64,000 nt of DNA from SMYC01 sp965197495 (GCA_965197495.1 OZ240210.1:2542001-2606000), one strand, 5' to 3'; shown: positions 8,454 through 19,264, numbered from the stretch's first letter. Notes: generated by a model from the sequence alone, not told the origin. Made by a program: numbers and translations.

Positions 8454-11078
8454 ATGACACTCGCGCCCGGCACCAAGCTCCGTCAGTACGAAGTCGTCGA
8501 GTCCATCGGCGTGGGCGGCATGGGCGAAGTCTATAGGGCACGCGACACGAAGCTCGGCCGCGAGGTCGCGATCAAAGTCCTTCCAGAAGCGCTCTCGAAA
8601 GACCGGGAGCGTCTTCTGAGGTTAGAGCGGGAGGCGAAGCTTCTCGCTGCGCTGAACCATCCTGCGATCGCGACCCTCTACGGCTTCGAAGACGACTTCC
8701 TCGTCATGGAGCTCGTCGAGGGAGAAACCCTCGCAGAGCGGATCGCGCGAGGACCGATTCCCATCGACGAGGCGCGATCTTTGTTTATGCAGATTGCCGA
8801 GGGCCTCGAAGCGGCACGCGAGAAAGGCATCATCCATCGCGACCTCAAGCCCGCGAACATCAAGATCACTCCGGACGGGAAGCCAAAGATCCTCGACTTC
8901 GGCCTGGCGAAAGCCTTCTCGCCCGCACAAGACGTTTCCGCGGAAACGTCGCAGTCGCCGACGTTGACGAAAGGCACCGCGCTCGGGGTGATTATGGGTA
9001 CCGCTTCCTACATGAGCCCGGAGCAAGCGCGGGGAAAGGCCATCGACAAACGCACGGACGTTTGGGCCTTCGCCTGCTGCCTCTTCGAAGCGCTTGCGGG
9101 TCGAACCGTGTTCGAAGGCGAGACCGTCACCGATATCATCGCCGCCGTCGTCAACCGCGAGCCGGAGTGGCAACACCTTCCGGCGACCAGGCCCGAGAAG
9201 ATTCGAGAGCTCCTCCGGCGGAGCCTCGAGAAAGATCGCCGCGAGCGTTTGCGCGATATCGGAGATGCGTGGCTCGACCTGCGAGATGCTGCCGATGCGC
9301 CCGCGCCGAAGCTCCAAGCTGGGCCTCGTGGACGCTCTCTTTACGTGGCTGCCGGAGGCGTCGCGCTCGGCGCTCTTCTCGTCTGGTCGCTGTGGCGAGT
9401 GGAGCCCGAGCCGAAAATGCAGGTGCGCTTCACCGTCCGTCTGCCGGCGGGCGCCAGCCTCGCGGGTCCCGTCGTCGCCGTCTCACCCGACGGCACGACC
9501 ATCGCGTTCACCGGGAGGGTCGAGCTTTACCTTCGACGCCTGAATGAGATCGAGAGTCGCCCAGTCGGATTTCCTGGTGTTCCGTACGCGCCGTTTTTCT
9601 CCCCGGATGGGGAATGGATCGCGGCGAACATTGCCACCCAAGCCGTGCTGAGCAAGATCAGGGTCGATGGTGGCGATTCGGTCACGATCGGGCCGACCAC
9701 CAGGGGATTCACTTCCGGGAGCTGGGGCGACGGTGGGACCATCGTCTTCAGTGACAGCCCTGGCAGTCTCTGGAAGGTGTCGGCAGACGGAGGAGCTCCG
9801 GAAAGGCTCAAGAGTCCCGATCCCACCCAAGGTGAGAGTACCTATCGGTGGCCTGCCTTTCTACCCGGTGGAAAGAACCTTCTCTTTACGATCGTCACCA
9901 ACGAGGGGCAGTCCAACGTCGCCGTGCTCGACTTCGAGACCGCTGAGCACCAGATCGTGCTGGAGAACGGTGGTCGAGCTCTCTACTCGCCCGGGGGGCT
10001 CCTCGTCTATGGCACTCCGGAGTCCGTGCACGCGGCTCCGTTCGATCTCAGTCGGCTTTTGGTGGTGGGCGAGTCGATTCCGGTTCTTCAGAACGTCTTG
10101 ACGAATCGTGCCGGCGGCGCCAGCTTCGCCGTTTCCGAAGGTGGCACGTTGGCCTACTTGCCGAGCGACGTTCTGGCCGGAAGAATTCTCGTTTGGGTCG
10201 ATCGTGATGGAAACGAGGAAGAGCTTGGCGTCGAGCCGTCCGGCTACACGCATCCTCGCGTGTCTCCAGACGGTCGGCGTATTGCCTTCCACGACAACGA
10301 GGACATCTGGATTCATGACATCGAGTTCGGGACCACGTCGCGATTCACTTTCGATCCCGCGCGGGACAGATATCCACTCTGGTCCGTGGACGGCGAGCGC
10401 GTTTTCTTCGAGTCTTGGCGTACGGGAACACCCCAGCTGTTCTCGAAACCGGCGGATGGGACAGGGACGGCCGAGCGGCTCGACGTGCGCAGGAACGACG
10501 AATCGTACTTGTTCCGTCCCTATGGCTTCACACCGGACGGGAAAACGCTCGCGTTCATCGAACGCTCTACGGCCGGAGGATCCTGGAATATTGCGACGCT
10601 ATCGCTTTCAGAGGATAGCATCACGGCGAAGCCGCTTCTCAGTCAATCTTTTGTCGATCGATGGCCAACGATCTCCCCCAACGGTCAGTTCATGGCCTAT
10701 GCCACGAACGAGTTGAGTGACGTGGATATCTCCGTTCGGACGTTCCCGGACATCGACGCTGGACGGTGGCAGATCTCCGATAACCGTGGCAATTGGCCGC
10801 TGTGGAGCCCTGACGGTTTCGAGCTGTTCTACTTTTCGATGGAGCGCGGGACCTACATGTCGGTGCCGATACGTTACGACCCACAGTTCCAGGCGGGCAC
10901 GCCCCGACCTCTTTTCGGCGGACCCTATCCCCGGCAGAATGGCCGTCACTACGACATCACGCCAGACGGAAAACGATTCCTCATGGTCCGTGACAGCACC
11001 AACATCGATTCGGCCGAAATCCACGTCGTGACGAACTGGCTCGACGAGCTCGAGCGGCTCGTCCCGAGTGGAAACTGA
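8454..11078 (+). CDS. Receptor-type Ser/Thr protein kinase with C-terminal TolB-like beta-propeller
   Basis: This 874-residue PknB/Hanks-type kinase is the only intact member of the local family. The glycine loop GVGGMG is at residues 19-24, the ATP-binding lysine in VAIK at 41, the HRD motif at 128-130, and DFG at 148-150, followed by GTASYMSPEQARGK. A single TM helix lies near residues 297-317 (VAAGGVALGALLVWSLW). The remaining 550 residues are PD40/TolB-like repeats with repeated SPDG and TPDG turns. The architecture suggests an envelope sensor whose propeller faces the periplasm and whose kinase is cytoplasmic. The ligand is unknown. It starts 3 nt after the preceding broken kinase, and a further kinase start follows 3 nt after its stop. 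Confidence 0.93.
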   Translation: MTLAPGTKLRQYEVVESIGVGGMGEVYRARDTKLGREVAIKVLPEALSKDRERLLRLEREAKLLAALNHPAIATLYGFEDDFLVMELVEGETLAERIARGPIPIDEARSLFMQIAEGLEAAREKGIIHRDLKPANIKITPDGKPKILDFGLAKAFSPAQDVSAETSQSPTLTKGTALGVIMGTASYMSPEQARGKAIDKRTDVWAFACCLFEALAGRTVFEGETVTDIIAAVVNREPEWQHLPATRPEKIRELLRRSLEKDRRERLRDIGDAWLDLRDAADAPAPKLQAGPRGRSLYVAAGGVALGALLVWSLWRVEPEPKMQVRFTVRLPAGASLAGPVVAVSPDGTTIAFTGRVELYLRRLNEIESRPVGFPGVPYAPFFSPDGEWIAANIATQAVLSKIRVDGGDSVTIGPTTRGFTSGSWGDGGTIVFSDSPGSLWKVSADGGAPERLKSPDPTQGESTYRWPAFLPGGKNLLFTIVTNEGQSNVAVLDFETAEHQIVLENGGRALYSPGGLLVYGTPESVHAAPFDLSRLLVVGESIPVLQNVLTNRAGGASFAVSEGGTLAYLPSDVLAGRILVWVDRDGNEEELGVEPSGYTHPRVSPDGRRIAFHDNEDIWIHDIEFGTTSRFTFDPARDRYPLWSVDGERVFFESWRTGTPQLFSKPADGTGTAERLDVRRNDESYLFRPYGFTPDGKTLAFIERSTAGGSWNIATLSLSEDSITAKPLLSQSFVDRWPTISPNGQFMAYATNELSDVDISVRTFPDIDAGRWQISDNRGNWPLWSPDGFELFYFSMERGTYMSVPIRYDPQFQAGTPRPLFGGPYPRQNGRHYDITPDGKRFLMVRDSTNIDSAEIHVVTNWLDELERLVPSGN

Positions 11079-11155
11079 AGATGACGCTCACCGCTGGCAC
11101 CAAGCTTGGTCCTTACAAAATCGTTTCGGCGATTGGCGCCGGCGGGGGGAGGTCT
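10980..11155 (+). repeat. Direct repeat copy A of a kinase 3'/kinase 5' junction
   Basis: This stretch covers the last codons of the intact kinase, the 2-nt spacer and the first codons of the next kinase (ATG at 11081). It is closely similar to 12740-12920. The two copies bracket the toxin-antitoxin block, so the block lies between duplicated kinase ends. The second kinase start in this copy ends after about 75 nt (at GCGCCGGCGGG) and is followed by unrelated sequence. Confidence 0.82.
11081..11155 (+). pseudogene. Truncated 5' end of a Ser/Thr kinase gene
   Basis: ATG at 11081 opens MTLTAGTKLGPYKIVSAIGA, almost the same as the kinase start at 12854. Similarity stops in the glycine loop, around 11150. 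It is joined to a 64-bp copy of an antitoxin gene segment. No functional product is expected. Confidence 0.85.
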
Positions 11156-11219
11156 AGGCTCTCCGCGAGCTGCCGGCCGACATCATTATTCCACCTCGTA
11201 TCACGGTGGACGAGCAGAC
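11156..11219 (+). repeat. 64-bp duplicated fragment of the RHH antitoxin gene
   Basis: Bases 11156-11219 repeat 11918-11981 with a single difference by eye (T for C in the CACCTCGTATC stretch). The second location is inside the RHH antitoxin gene, so this fragment marks an earlier copy or a recombination joint at the left edge of the toxin-antitoxin block. Confidence 0.85.
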
Positions 11220-11221
11220 TT

Positions 11222-11449
11222 CTATAGCATCTCCGCGAGCTCGTCCGCTGACAAGTCGGCTTGCTTCAGAATAGATCCCAACGTCTTCTTGGGCAGGTCC
11301 TTATTGGTGTAGGGCACCGTAACTAGCCCACCGCGTTTCGCGTGTTTCAAGAACCTATGAGAGCCCGCGGCAGTGCGTACTTCGTCGTAGCCATTTCTGT
11401 TGAGGGCGCGAAAGACATCCTTGCCGGAGACGGCAGGAAGTCGGCTCAA
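11222..11449 (-). CDS. hicA: HicA-type mRNA interferase toxin
   Basis: The 75-residue protein matches the HicA/YcfA family: small, basic, double-stranded-RNA-binding-like fold with the catalytic histidine in GSHRF. The LPAVSGKDVFRALNRNGY opening is typical. It is translated from an ATG that overlaps the stop of the upstream gene by 4 nt, giving a hicB-hicA order with the antitoxin first. The expected role is translation-independent mRNA cleavage held in check by HicB. Function is inferred from family features. Confidence 0.9.
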   Translation of the reverse strand: MSRLPAVSGKDVFRALNRNGYDEVRTAAGSHRFLKHAKRGGLVTVPYTNKDLPKKTLGSILKQADLSADELAEML

Positions 11450-11664
11450 ATGGTTAGCTCAACGACGCGAGGAAGATGCACGGGCGTGGTCGGCTCACTG
11501 CCCACCTTAGCCGAAGCCTCTAAGTAGCCGAGGATCATGTCCTTGGCCATCGCCAGGGCCTTTTCTTCGTCGGCGCCGAAGGTGCAGATGTCGTTCAGCT
11601 CTGGAACGGTAGCCGTCCAAGCGTTGGCTTCGCTGTCCCACTGGAGCAAGACCTTGAACACCAT
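11446..11664 (-). CDS. hicB: HicB-type antitoxin
   Basis: This 72-residue protein has the HicB-fold partial RNase H-like N-terminus (VLLQWDSEANAWTATVPEL) and the ALAMAKDMILGYLEA helix. There is no obvious C-terminal HTH or RHH DNA-binding domain, so it belongs to the short HicB class. It precedes hicA with a 4-nt overlap. About 120 nt of AT-rich sequence (11665-11787) separates it from the divergent RHH/GNAT operon and probably carries both promoters. Confidence 0.88.
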   Translation of the reverse strand: MVFKVLLQWDSEANAWTATVPELNDICTFGADEEKALAMAKDMILGYLEASAKVGSEPTTPVHLPRVVELTI

Positions 11665-11787
11665 CCAATCCTCCCTGCTAGATCATTGTAACATTGTCCT
11701 CGTGTCCCTTCCCAAACAGCCTCCTTGATGCTAAATTCTCAGAGATCTATAATTGTGGAGTGATAAATACATTTTTGTAGAATCGAA

Positions 11788-12060
11788 ATGGCAACCAAGG
11801 AAACTCAAATTTCAGCGATTATCTCCGGGAGCACCAAGGAAATGGTGGACCGCTACAAGGAAGCTCGCGGCGTCAAGAAAGGACACCTCATCGAGGAGGC
11901 GCTGCTTCACCATCTGCAGGCTCTCCGCGAGCTGCCGGCCGACATCATTATTCCACCTCGCATCACGGTGGACGAGCAGACGGCGAAAACACTCCAGGAG
12001 CGCGTCGAGAAACCTCGAAATCCGACGAAGGCTATGGAAGAGCTCTTCTCTGAGGAGTAA
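11788..12060 (+). CDS. Ribbon-helix-helix antitoxin of a GNAT toxin pair
   Basis: The 90-residue protein opens MATKETQISAIISGSTKEMV and continues with an RHH-like region (RYKEARGVKKGHLIEEALLH). A charged C-terminal tail presumably wraps the toxin. It lies 17 nt upstream of a GNAT-type toxin gene and so is its likely antitoxin and autorepressor. The RHH fold is inferred from size, pattern and partner. Part of this gene (11918-11981) is duplicated at 11156-11219. Confidence 0.78.
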   Translation: MATKETQISAIISGSTKEMVDRYKEARGVKKGHLIEEALLHHLQALRELPADIIIPPRITVDEQTAKTLQERVEKPRNPTKAMEELFSEE

Positions 12061-12077
12061 CGGAGTCAGCCGAGCGC

Positions 12078-12617
12078 GTGGGCATCGCCGTTCGCCAGCT
12101 ACGCCCGGAAGACGATCGCTCGGGCTTCCGATCCGGCAACATCGATCTCGATCGCTTCTTTCAGAAATTCGCTGGTCAGAATCAGTTCCGACATCATATC
12201 GGGACGACCTATGTCGCCGTTGACGGCGAAGGGGTGCTCGGCTTCGCGACCGTCTCCCCGCCGGAGATCGACGTGGGGCGCCTTCCGGCCGTGCGACGGA
12301 AACGATTACCCAGATACCCAATGCCGGTGCTTCGACTGGCTCGACTCGCTGTGGATGAGAGAGCGCAAGGTCGCGGGGTTGGTCGCGGTCTTTTGAAGGC
12401 CGTCTTCCGTCTTGCAAAAGATCTCTCCCAAGACTACGGGTGTGTCGGTGTCGTCGTGGACGCGAAACCCGAGGCGATCACGTTCTATCAGCGGTACGGC
12501 TTCATCGAGTTCCCCGGCTTGAGCGGTCACCTTGGCGATCGGCCGCAGCCTCGACCGATGTTCCTCGAGCTTGGCGCCATTCCGGATTTGCCGCCCAGCC
12601 CAGAGATTGAAGGGTAG
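12078..12617 (+). CDS. GNAT-family acetyltransferase toxin (TacT/AtaT-like)
   Basis: The 179-residue protein has the pattern of toxin-type GNATs. An early FRSGNIDLDRFFQKFA block corresponds to the F.SG...LD.FL signature. A TYVAVDGEGVLGFATVSP strand follows, then LARLAVDERAQGRGVGRGLL with the acetyl-CoA-binding Q/RxxGxG loop, and a terminal YGFIEFPG. Known relatives acetylate aminoacyl-tRNA and block translation. GTG is used as start, 17 nt after the RHH antitoxin. The exact tRNA target cannot be read from the sequence. Confidence 0.83.
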   Translation: MGIAVRQLRPEDDRSGFRSGNIDLDRFFQKFAGQNQFRHHIGTTYVAVDGEGVLGFATVSPPEIDVGRLPAVRRKRLPRYPMPVLRLARLAVDERAQGRGVGRGLLKAVFRLAKDLSQDYGCVGVVVDAKPEAITFYQRYGFIEFPGLSGHLGDRPQPRPMFLELGAIPDLPPSPEIEG

Positions 12618-12639
12618 CGACCAGGCGGGTCATCGACGC

Positions 12640-12853
12640 GCGGCTCGGTGGACCGCGGGACCTTCATTCCGTGCCGCGGCCGCTTTTCGGTTGACCCACA
12701 ACTCTGTCAGAATGGCCGTCAGTTCGACAGTAGGTCGGACGGAAAACTATTCCTTATGGTTCGTGATAGCACCAGCATCGAGTCGGCCGAAATCCACGTC
12801 GTGACGAACTGGCTCGGCGAGCTCGAGCGGCTCGTTCCGAGGGGAAACGGAAG
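12640..12853 (+). pseudogene. Kinase propeller C-terminal fragment
   Basis: About 70 codons matching the end of the intact kinase are left, including DGKLFLMVRDSTSIESAEIH and TNWLGELERLVPRGNG. The part from about 12740 is direct-repeat copy B (partner of 10980-11155). There is no proper start, and nothing upstream is kinase sequence. Confidence 0.83.
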
Positions 12854-14406
12854 ATGACGCTCACCGCTGGCACCAAGCTTGGTCCCTATCAAATCGTTTC
12901 GGCGATTGGCGCCGGCGGGATGGGGGAGGTCTATAAAGCCACCGACATGCGCCTCGACCGGACGGTCGCGATCAAGGTCCTTCGTGAGGAGCTCTCGGAA
13001 GACCAGGAGCGCGTCGCGAGGTTCGAGCGGGAGGCGAAGCTGCTCGCGTCGCTGAACCATCCGGCCATCGCGACGCTGTACGGCTTCGAAGACGACTTCC
13101 TCGTTATGGAGCTCGTGGAAGGCGAGACGCTCGCGGAGCGGATTGCGCGAGGACCGATTCCCATCGACGAGGCGCTACCCTTGTTCGCACAGATCACGGA
13201 GGGTTTGGAAGCCGCGCACGAGAAGGGCGTCATCCATCGTGACCTCAAGCCCGGAGCATCAGCGCCGATTATGCCGACATCTATCTGATAATGCTCGATT
13301 CACTGGAAACGAAGCTTCTCATCCAATTCGGCTACGGCGCCCGTCATCTTGCGAGTGGGCATCTCGTGTTTGCACGCGGTGGTTCGCTGCTCGCAGTCCC
13401 GTTTCACCAGGATCGCTTGGAAGTCGCGGGGGAGCCCGTTCCCGTCGTCAACGACGTCCGCATGGAATCTCTCACAGGTCACGTGCAATTTACTGTATCT
13501 GGTAACGGCACGCTCGCCTACGTTCCAGGAGAGGACGAGGGCGTCGGTAAAATCGCTTGGGTGGATCGCAGTGGCGGCGTCGAGTTCCTCTCGGTGCCCG
13601 AGCAGGCTTACGGGGCTCCAAACATCGCACCGGACGGCCAACGCGTGGCCGTCGACGTGGCCGATGTCAACGACTACATATGGATCTACGACTTCGAGCG
13701 CCAGGAAGGTAGGAGGCTGACCACAGGGAAATTCCCCGTTTGGTCTCCGGACGGCGACGCCATCGCGTTCTCCGCCGTACAACCGGGCGGTCAATGGAAG
13801 ATGCTCGTGCAGCCCGTGGATCGAGTCGAGCGGCCCCGGGAACTTTGGACGACGGGCGGCATGGCGGCCGCGACCACGTGGTCGCCCGATGAGCGAACCA
13901 TTGGTGTCTACCAGGAGGCCAATACCAATTCTATTGGCTTCCTCGCCGCAGAAGGAGGCCGGGACGTTGAAACGGTGCCGAAGCAGAGCGGTGTCCACTT
14001 GTTTCCAGCGTTCTCGCCCGATGGGTGTTATGTTGCGTACACTTCCACGGAAACGGGTGGCTTCGAGATTTGGGTACGCTCGTTTCCCGACGGCCAAACG
14101 GTGAAGCAGGTCTCCGTCAACGGCGGCACAGAGGTCGTGTGGTGCGAGAACGGCGAGCTTTTCTTTCGCGCCGGCAATCAGTGGATGGTGGTGGCCATGA
14201 CGACGGAGCCTGAGCTCACGTGGGATCCACCACGGCCGCTATTCAAGACCGATTTCATCGACACCCCGGCTCTCTCCTTCGACGTCTCGCCTGACGGCCA
14301 GCGCATCCTTCTCTTCAAGAGGACTCGCGAAGCCGAGCGAAAGAAGCTCCATCTGGTCGTGAACTGGTTTGAGGAGCTGAAGCAGCTCGTGCCGACGGAT
14401 AACTGA
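12854..14406 (+). pseudogene. Receptor-type Ser/Thr kinase with internal deletion
   Basis: The N-terminal lobe is intact (GAGGMGEVYKATD, VAIK, LVEGETLAERIARGP) up to HRDLKP at about 13250. There it jumps, out of frame, into propeller sequence (ADIYLIMLDSLETKLL onward). The rest of the C-lobe, including DFG, the TM helix and about half of the propeller, is missing. From 13291 to 14406 the propeller frame is open and ends KLHLVVNWFEELKQLVPTDN. Because the kinase half lacks its catalytic metal-binding residues, no kinase activity is expected. Whether the propeller half is expressed alone is unknown. Confidence 0.87.
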
Positions 14407-14422
14407 TTATGGCCCCCGCCTC

Positions 14423-15090
14423 ATGAATCTCACGTTCGGTCTGGTTGTTCTTCTCACTCAGCAAGTACTCTGGGAAGACGTCACCGCGCGCGTTCTTCCT
14501 GAGACCGCGGAATGGACCAACTATGTCGAGCTCGCCGACCTCGATGGGGACGGCCGGGTCGATCTGCTCTTCGCGAACGGCGGTGACTACTCCGAGCCGG
14601 GCGAGCTCGAGCCGAACCGAATCTTCTTGAACCGGGGGACCCGCTTCGAGGAGGCCGCGCTCCTGGGCTCGCGGCCCGACATCGCGCGTGTCATTCGCGC
14701 CCGAGACGTGAATGGGGACGGCCATCCCGACGTGATCGTGGGGACCACTTATCAGTCGCAGAGCCGTCTGTTTCTGGGGCCGAACTTCGAGGAAGTCACC
14801 GGCTCACACTTGCCGTCGAGGCTCGCGAGCATTGGGGACCTCGAGCTCGGTGATGTCGACGGCGACGGTAATCTCGACATCGTGCTCACCGATTGGGGTC
14901 CGGGCAACAACATGACGAATGTCGGAGGCCGGACGCTTTTGTGGCTCGGCGATGGGACCGGGCGGTTCACGGACGCGACGTCCGAGCGGATGCCGGACAT
15001 CCGCGTGCAGTTTTCGTGGGATCTGGAGCTCTTGGACGTTGATAACGACCTCGACCTCGACGTCGTGGTGTCGTGCAAGCGATGCGGGGG
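14423..15090 (+). pseudogene. FG-GAP/VCBS-repeat protein (CRTAC-like), 5' part
   Basis: The frame has repeated calcium-binding-like DxDxDG turns (ADLDGDGRVDLLFANGG, RDVNGDGHPDVIVG, GDVDGDGNLDIVLTDWG, LDVDNDLDLDVVVSC), which is the FG-GAP/VCBS propeller pattern of exported proteins. The N-terminus is short and hydrophobic (LTFGLVVLLTQQVL), a weak signal peptide. The gene is interrupted after SCKRCGG by a TnpB-type element and resumes near 16425. It follows the kinase by 16 nt. Confidence 0.82.
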
Positions 15091-16424
15091 CTTCCAGCAG
15101 CTAGCAAATATCTGTTGATATCTACTTATATATTTTTCTTCTTCGGTTTGTGCAGATTTCTACGAATCTTGACTTTACCCTTACATTCCACAATGCGGAC
15201 TGGATGATGGCACTGGACCGGATACTGCCGACCACGCTCAGCCATAAAATACGCCTCGACCCTACTACGCAACAAGAAGTCTACCTGCGGCGTGCTTGCG
15301 GTGTCGCTCGCTTCGTTTGGAACTGGGCCCTCGAGCGATGGCGTCAAGAATACGAAGCGGGCGGAAACCTCTCGGGAATGGCGCTCAAGAAACAGTTCAA
15401 TGCCATCAAGGCCGAGGAGTTTTCATGGGTTTTCGAGGTGACAAAGTATGCGGTGCAGCAACCGTTTCTTCACCTCCAGGCGGCGTTCCGGAACTTCTTC
15501 GCCAAGAGAGCGCGCTACCCGCGATTCAAGAGGAAGGGGGAAACGACATTTTCTACGCCGGCAGCGATCACGTGAAGCTCGACGCCAAGCGTATCTGGAT
15601 CCCGAAACTCGGGTGGGTGCGGATGCGAGAAGAGCTTAGATTTCGTGGCAGGCTGGTCTCTGCTACGGTGTCACGAACGGCGGACAAGTGGTTTGTGAGC
15701 CTGGCGGTAGAGCTCGAAGAGATGCCGCAGCGTTGCGAGAGCCAAGCAGCGGTGGGTGTGGATTTGGGCGTGAACCGTCTCGCGACCTCGTCAAGCTTGT
15801 CTGGCGTGGAGAAGATCGAAGGGCCCAAGCCGTTGCGGCGAGAACTCAAGAAGCTTCGGCGATGCTCCCGGCGATTGTCTCGTAAACAGAAAGGGTCGAA
15901 AAACTGAGAGAAGGCTCGGTTGAAGCTGGCCCGGCTTCATTACCGACTGCGCTGCATCCGTGAAGACGCCCTGCACAAGCTGAGCACGTACCTGACGAGA
16001 AACTATGCGGCGGTCGCGCTCGAGGACTTGAACGTGAAGGGCATGTTGTCGAACCGTCGCCTCGCGCGCGCCAGCGCTGACATGGGATTCTATGAGCTCC
16101 GCCGGCAGCTCGAGTACAAAGCGGCGCTCAGAGGAAATCACATCGAGGTGGCGGACCGCTGGTTTCCCTCGTCGAAGATGTGCTCGTCGTGCGGCGAGGT
16201 GAAGGAACAGCTTCGTTTGAGCGAACGGAGCTTCCAGTGTGAAGCGTGTGGCACGACGCTGGACCGAGACGACAATGCGGCGAGGAATCTTTTACGTACG
16301 GTGAGCTTCACCGGAACTCAAGCCTGTGGAGAGGGAGGCTCTGGCTCCAGCATACGCTGGAACGAAACCATCCTCTGTGAAGCAGGAACCGGCGCCTGAT
16401 TGGATTTGATCAGGTTTCGGAGAG
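15091..16424 (+). mobile_element. TnpB-only IS200/IS605-type element (decayed)
   Basis: About 1.3 kb separates two halves of the FG-GAP gene and contains only a tnpB-like gene, with no tnpA. AT-rich DNA with short palindromes (TGTTGATATC region) lies at the left side and GAAGCAGGAAC near the right, as in elements of this group. The right end overlapping the tnpB 3' end is where an omega (guide) RNA would be encoded. Exact ends are approximate. Confidence 0.7.
15150..16399 (+). pseudogene. TnpB RNA-guided nuclease, inactivated
   Basis: TnpB landmarks are all present. They are the N-terminal CGVARFVWNWALERW helix, RuvC-I (GVDLGVNRLATSS), RuvC-II (VALEDLNVKGMLSN), a zinc finger (CSSCGEVK then CEACG), and RuvC-III (DRDDNAARNLL). 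The frame shifts once near 15535 after YPRFKRKGE. An in-frame TGA at 15905-15907 sits between QKGSKN and EKARLKLARLHYR, where relatives have arginine. Two independent lesions make it a pseudogene. TnpB enzymes are omega-RNA-guided endonucleases that help their transposon persist. Confidence 0.85.
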
Positions 16425-16890
16425 CGGGCGGTCTGCTCTATCGCGTTTTTACGGTCAACGATGGTCCGATCGTCGACGGGAAGCGCTTCAGTCGTCGCGA
16501 ACATCTGCTCATCAATAGTGGAGAGGGCGGCTTTTTTGACCGCACGCCCGAGTTCTGGCCGGAGAGCGAGAATCTCGGTGAGGACGACAACATCGTCGCC
16601 TTTCTCGACTTCGACTCCGACGCGACGCGGACTTTTTGCTCGGCTCGCTCACGGGGCCGGACCGGTTGCTGGTCAACGATGGAAGCGGGCGCTTCACGGT
16701 GCGGACGAACGTTTTCGGTGGCGAGCCGACGCCGGGCACGCTCGCCATCGCGTTGGCGGATCTCGACGGGGACGGACGACTCGACGTCGTGCAGGCCCAG
16801 GGAGAGCACGAGACCGCGATCAAGGAGAAGGTCTTCTTCGATACTGGGCTTGCGTCCGACACGGCGCCACCGACGATTTCGGTTTCAAAG
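16425..16890 (+). pseudogene. FG-GAP/VCBS-repeat protein, 3' part
   Basis: The FG-GAP frame resumes with GGLLYR and TPEFWPESENLGEDDNIV, then shifts frame near 16618-16625 and continues LLGSLTGPDRLLVNDGSGRF and LADLDGDGRLDVVQ. It runs into a DUF1501 tail at a shared GCGCCACCGAC. The original C-terminal part of this gene is lost. Confidence 0.78.
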
Positions 16891-17042
16891 CGGTCATAAA
16901 CCCCGTCCATGTCAACGACCTGCATGCGACCATCCTCTATTTGATGGGGATCGACCACGAGAAGCTGACTTATCGCTACAGCGGGCGCGATTTTCGCTTG
17001 ACGGACGTTCACGGCAAGGTCATCCACGACATCCTCGCGTAG
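16863..17042 (+). pseudogene. DUF1501 protein, C-terminal remnant
   Basis: About 59 codons in a third frame read GATDDFGFKAVINPVHVNDL, then HATILYLMGIDHEKLTYRY and GRDFRLTDVHGKVIHDILA. This is the characteristic ending of DUF1501 proteins (sulfatase-like, exported, often paired with DUF1553 cytochrome-type genes). Everything upstream has been deleted, leaving it fused to an FG-GAP gene. Confidence 0.85.
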
Positions 17043-17083
17043 AGTGCGATCGCTCCAAGAAACTGAGTTACTTCAACTTTCCC

Positions 17084-17112
17084 TTGACGGTGACCAAGGG
17101 CTTTGGTACACT
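17084..17112 (+). promoter_or_regulatory. Sigma-70-type promoter of the rRNA operon
   Basis: A -35 box TTGACG at 17084-17089 and a -10 box TACACT at 17107-17112 are separated by 17 nt, about 180 nt upstream of 16S rRNA. It is the best promoter-like match between the DUF1501 remnant and the 16S gene. Predicted from sequence only. Confidence 0.75.
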
Positions 17113-17132
17113 CGCAAATTGCCCCTGGGGGG

Positions 17133-17160
17133 CATGTTCTTTGAAAACTAGGTAGAGCGA
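17133..17160 (+). promoter_or_regulatory. boxA antitermination site within the 16S processing stem
   Basis: TGTTCTTTGAAAA at 17135-17147 matches boxA, the NusB/NusE binding site that prevents Rho termination in rRNA operons. The same 28-nt strand (17133-17160) is complementary, with a few wobbles, to 18962-18989 downstream of 16S. boxA therefore also forms the left arm of the long stem cut by RNase III. Confidence 0.72.
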
Positions 17161-17295
17161 GTTCTAAGTCTAGCGAAGTATTCTAAGAAGAACTATGGAT
17201 TGAGTCTTGGAGTCGTAAGATTTCGAGGCCTTTCGAGATTCGGGCTTGTCTCGCCGTAGCCCGCAAGGGCGAAGGCGGAAGCTCGAAAACGTTTT

Positions 17296-18859
<1,564 letters not shown>

Positions 18860-19032
18860 GGAGATTTGGGAAGTTTCTTAGGGAACATGCCCACATCGAC
18901 TAGGTCGATTTCGCAAGACTTTTGGACTAAAAGTCCGCCGTAGCCTTTTGGCAAAGGCGGATCGCTCTATCTAGTTTTGAGAGAACATGTTCACGTCGGG
19001 TTTGCGTTTTGCCCTGAGTTGTAGAGCCTGGC

Positions 19033-19109
<77 letters not shown>

Positions 19110-19122
19110 AGCAAGCGCTCTT

Positions 19123-19198
19123 GGGGAATTAGCTCAGCTGGGAGAGCGCCTGCCTTGCACGCAGGAGGTCACCGGTTCGATCCCGGTATTCTCCACCA
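19123..19198 (+). tRNA. tRNA-Ala (TGC anticodon)
   Basis: A 76-nt cloverleaf beginning GGGGAATTAGCTCAGCTGGG with anticodon TGC in CTTGCAC and T-arm CCGGTTCGATCCCGG, ending in an encoded CCA. It follows tRNA-Ile by 13 nt in the 16S-23S spacer. Confidence 0.97.
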
Positions 19199-19264
19199 GC
19201 CTCGAGGCGGAGGCTAAGACGTTCCGAGTTTCGGAACGTTTCAGCTTCCAGCTCGAACGCTGGA

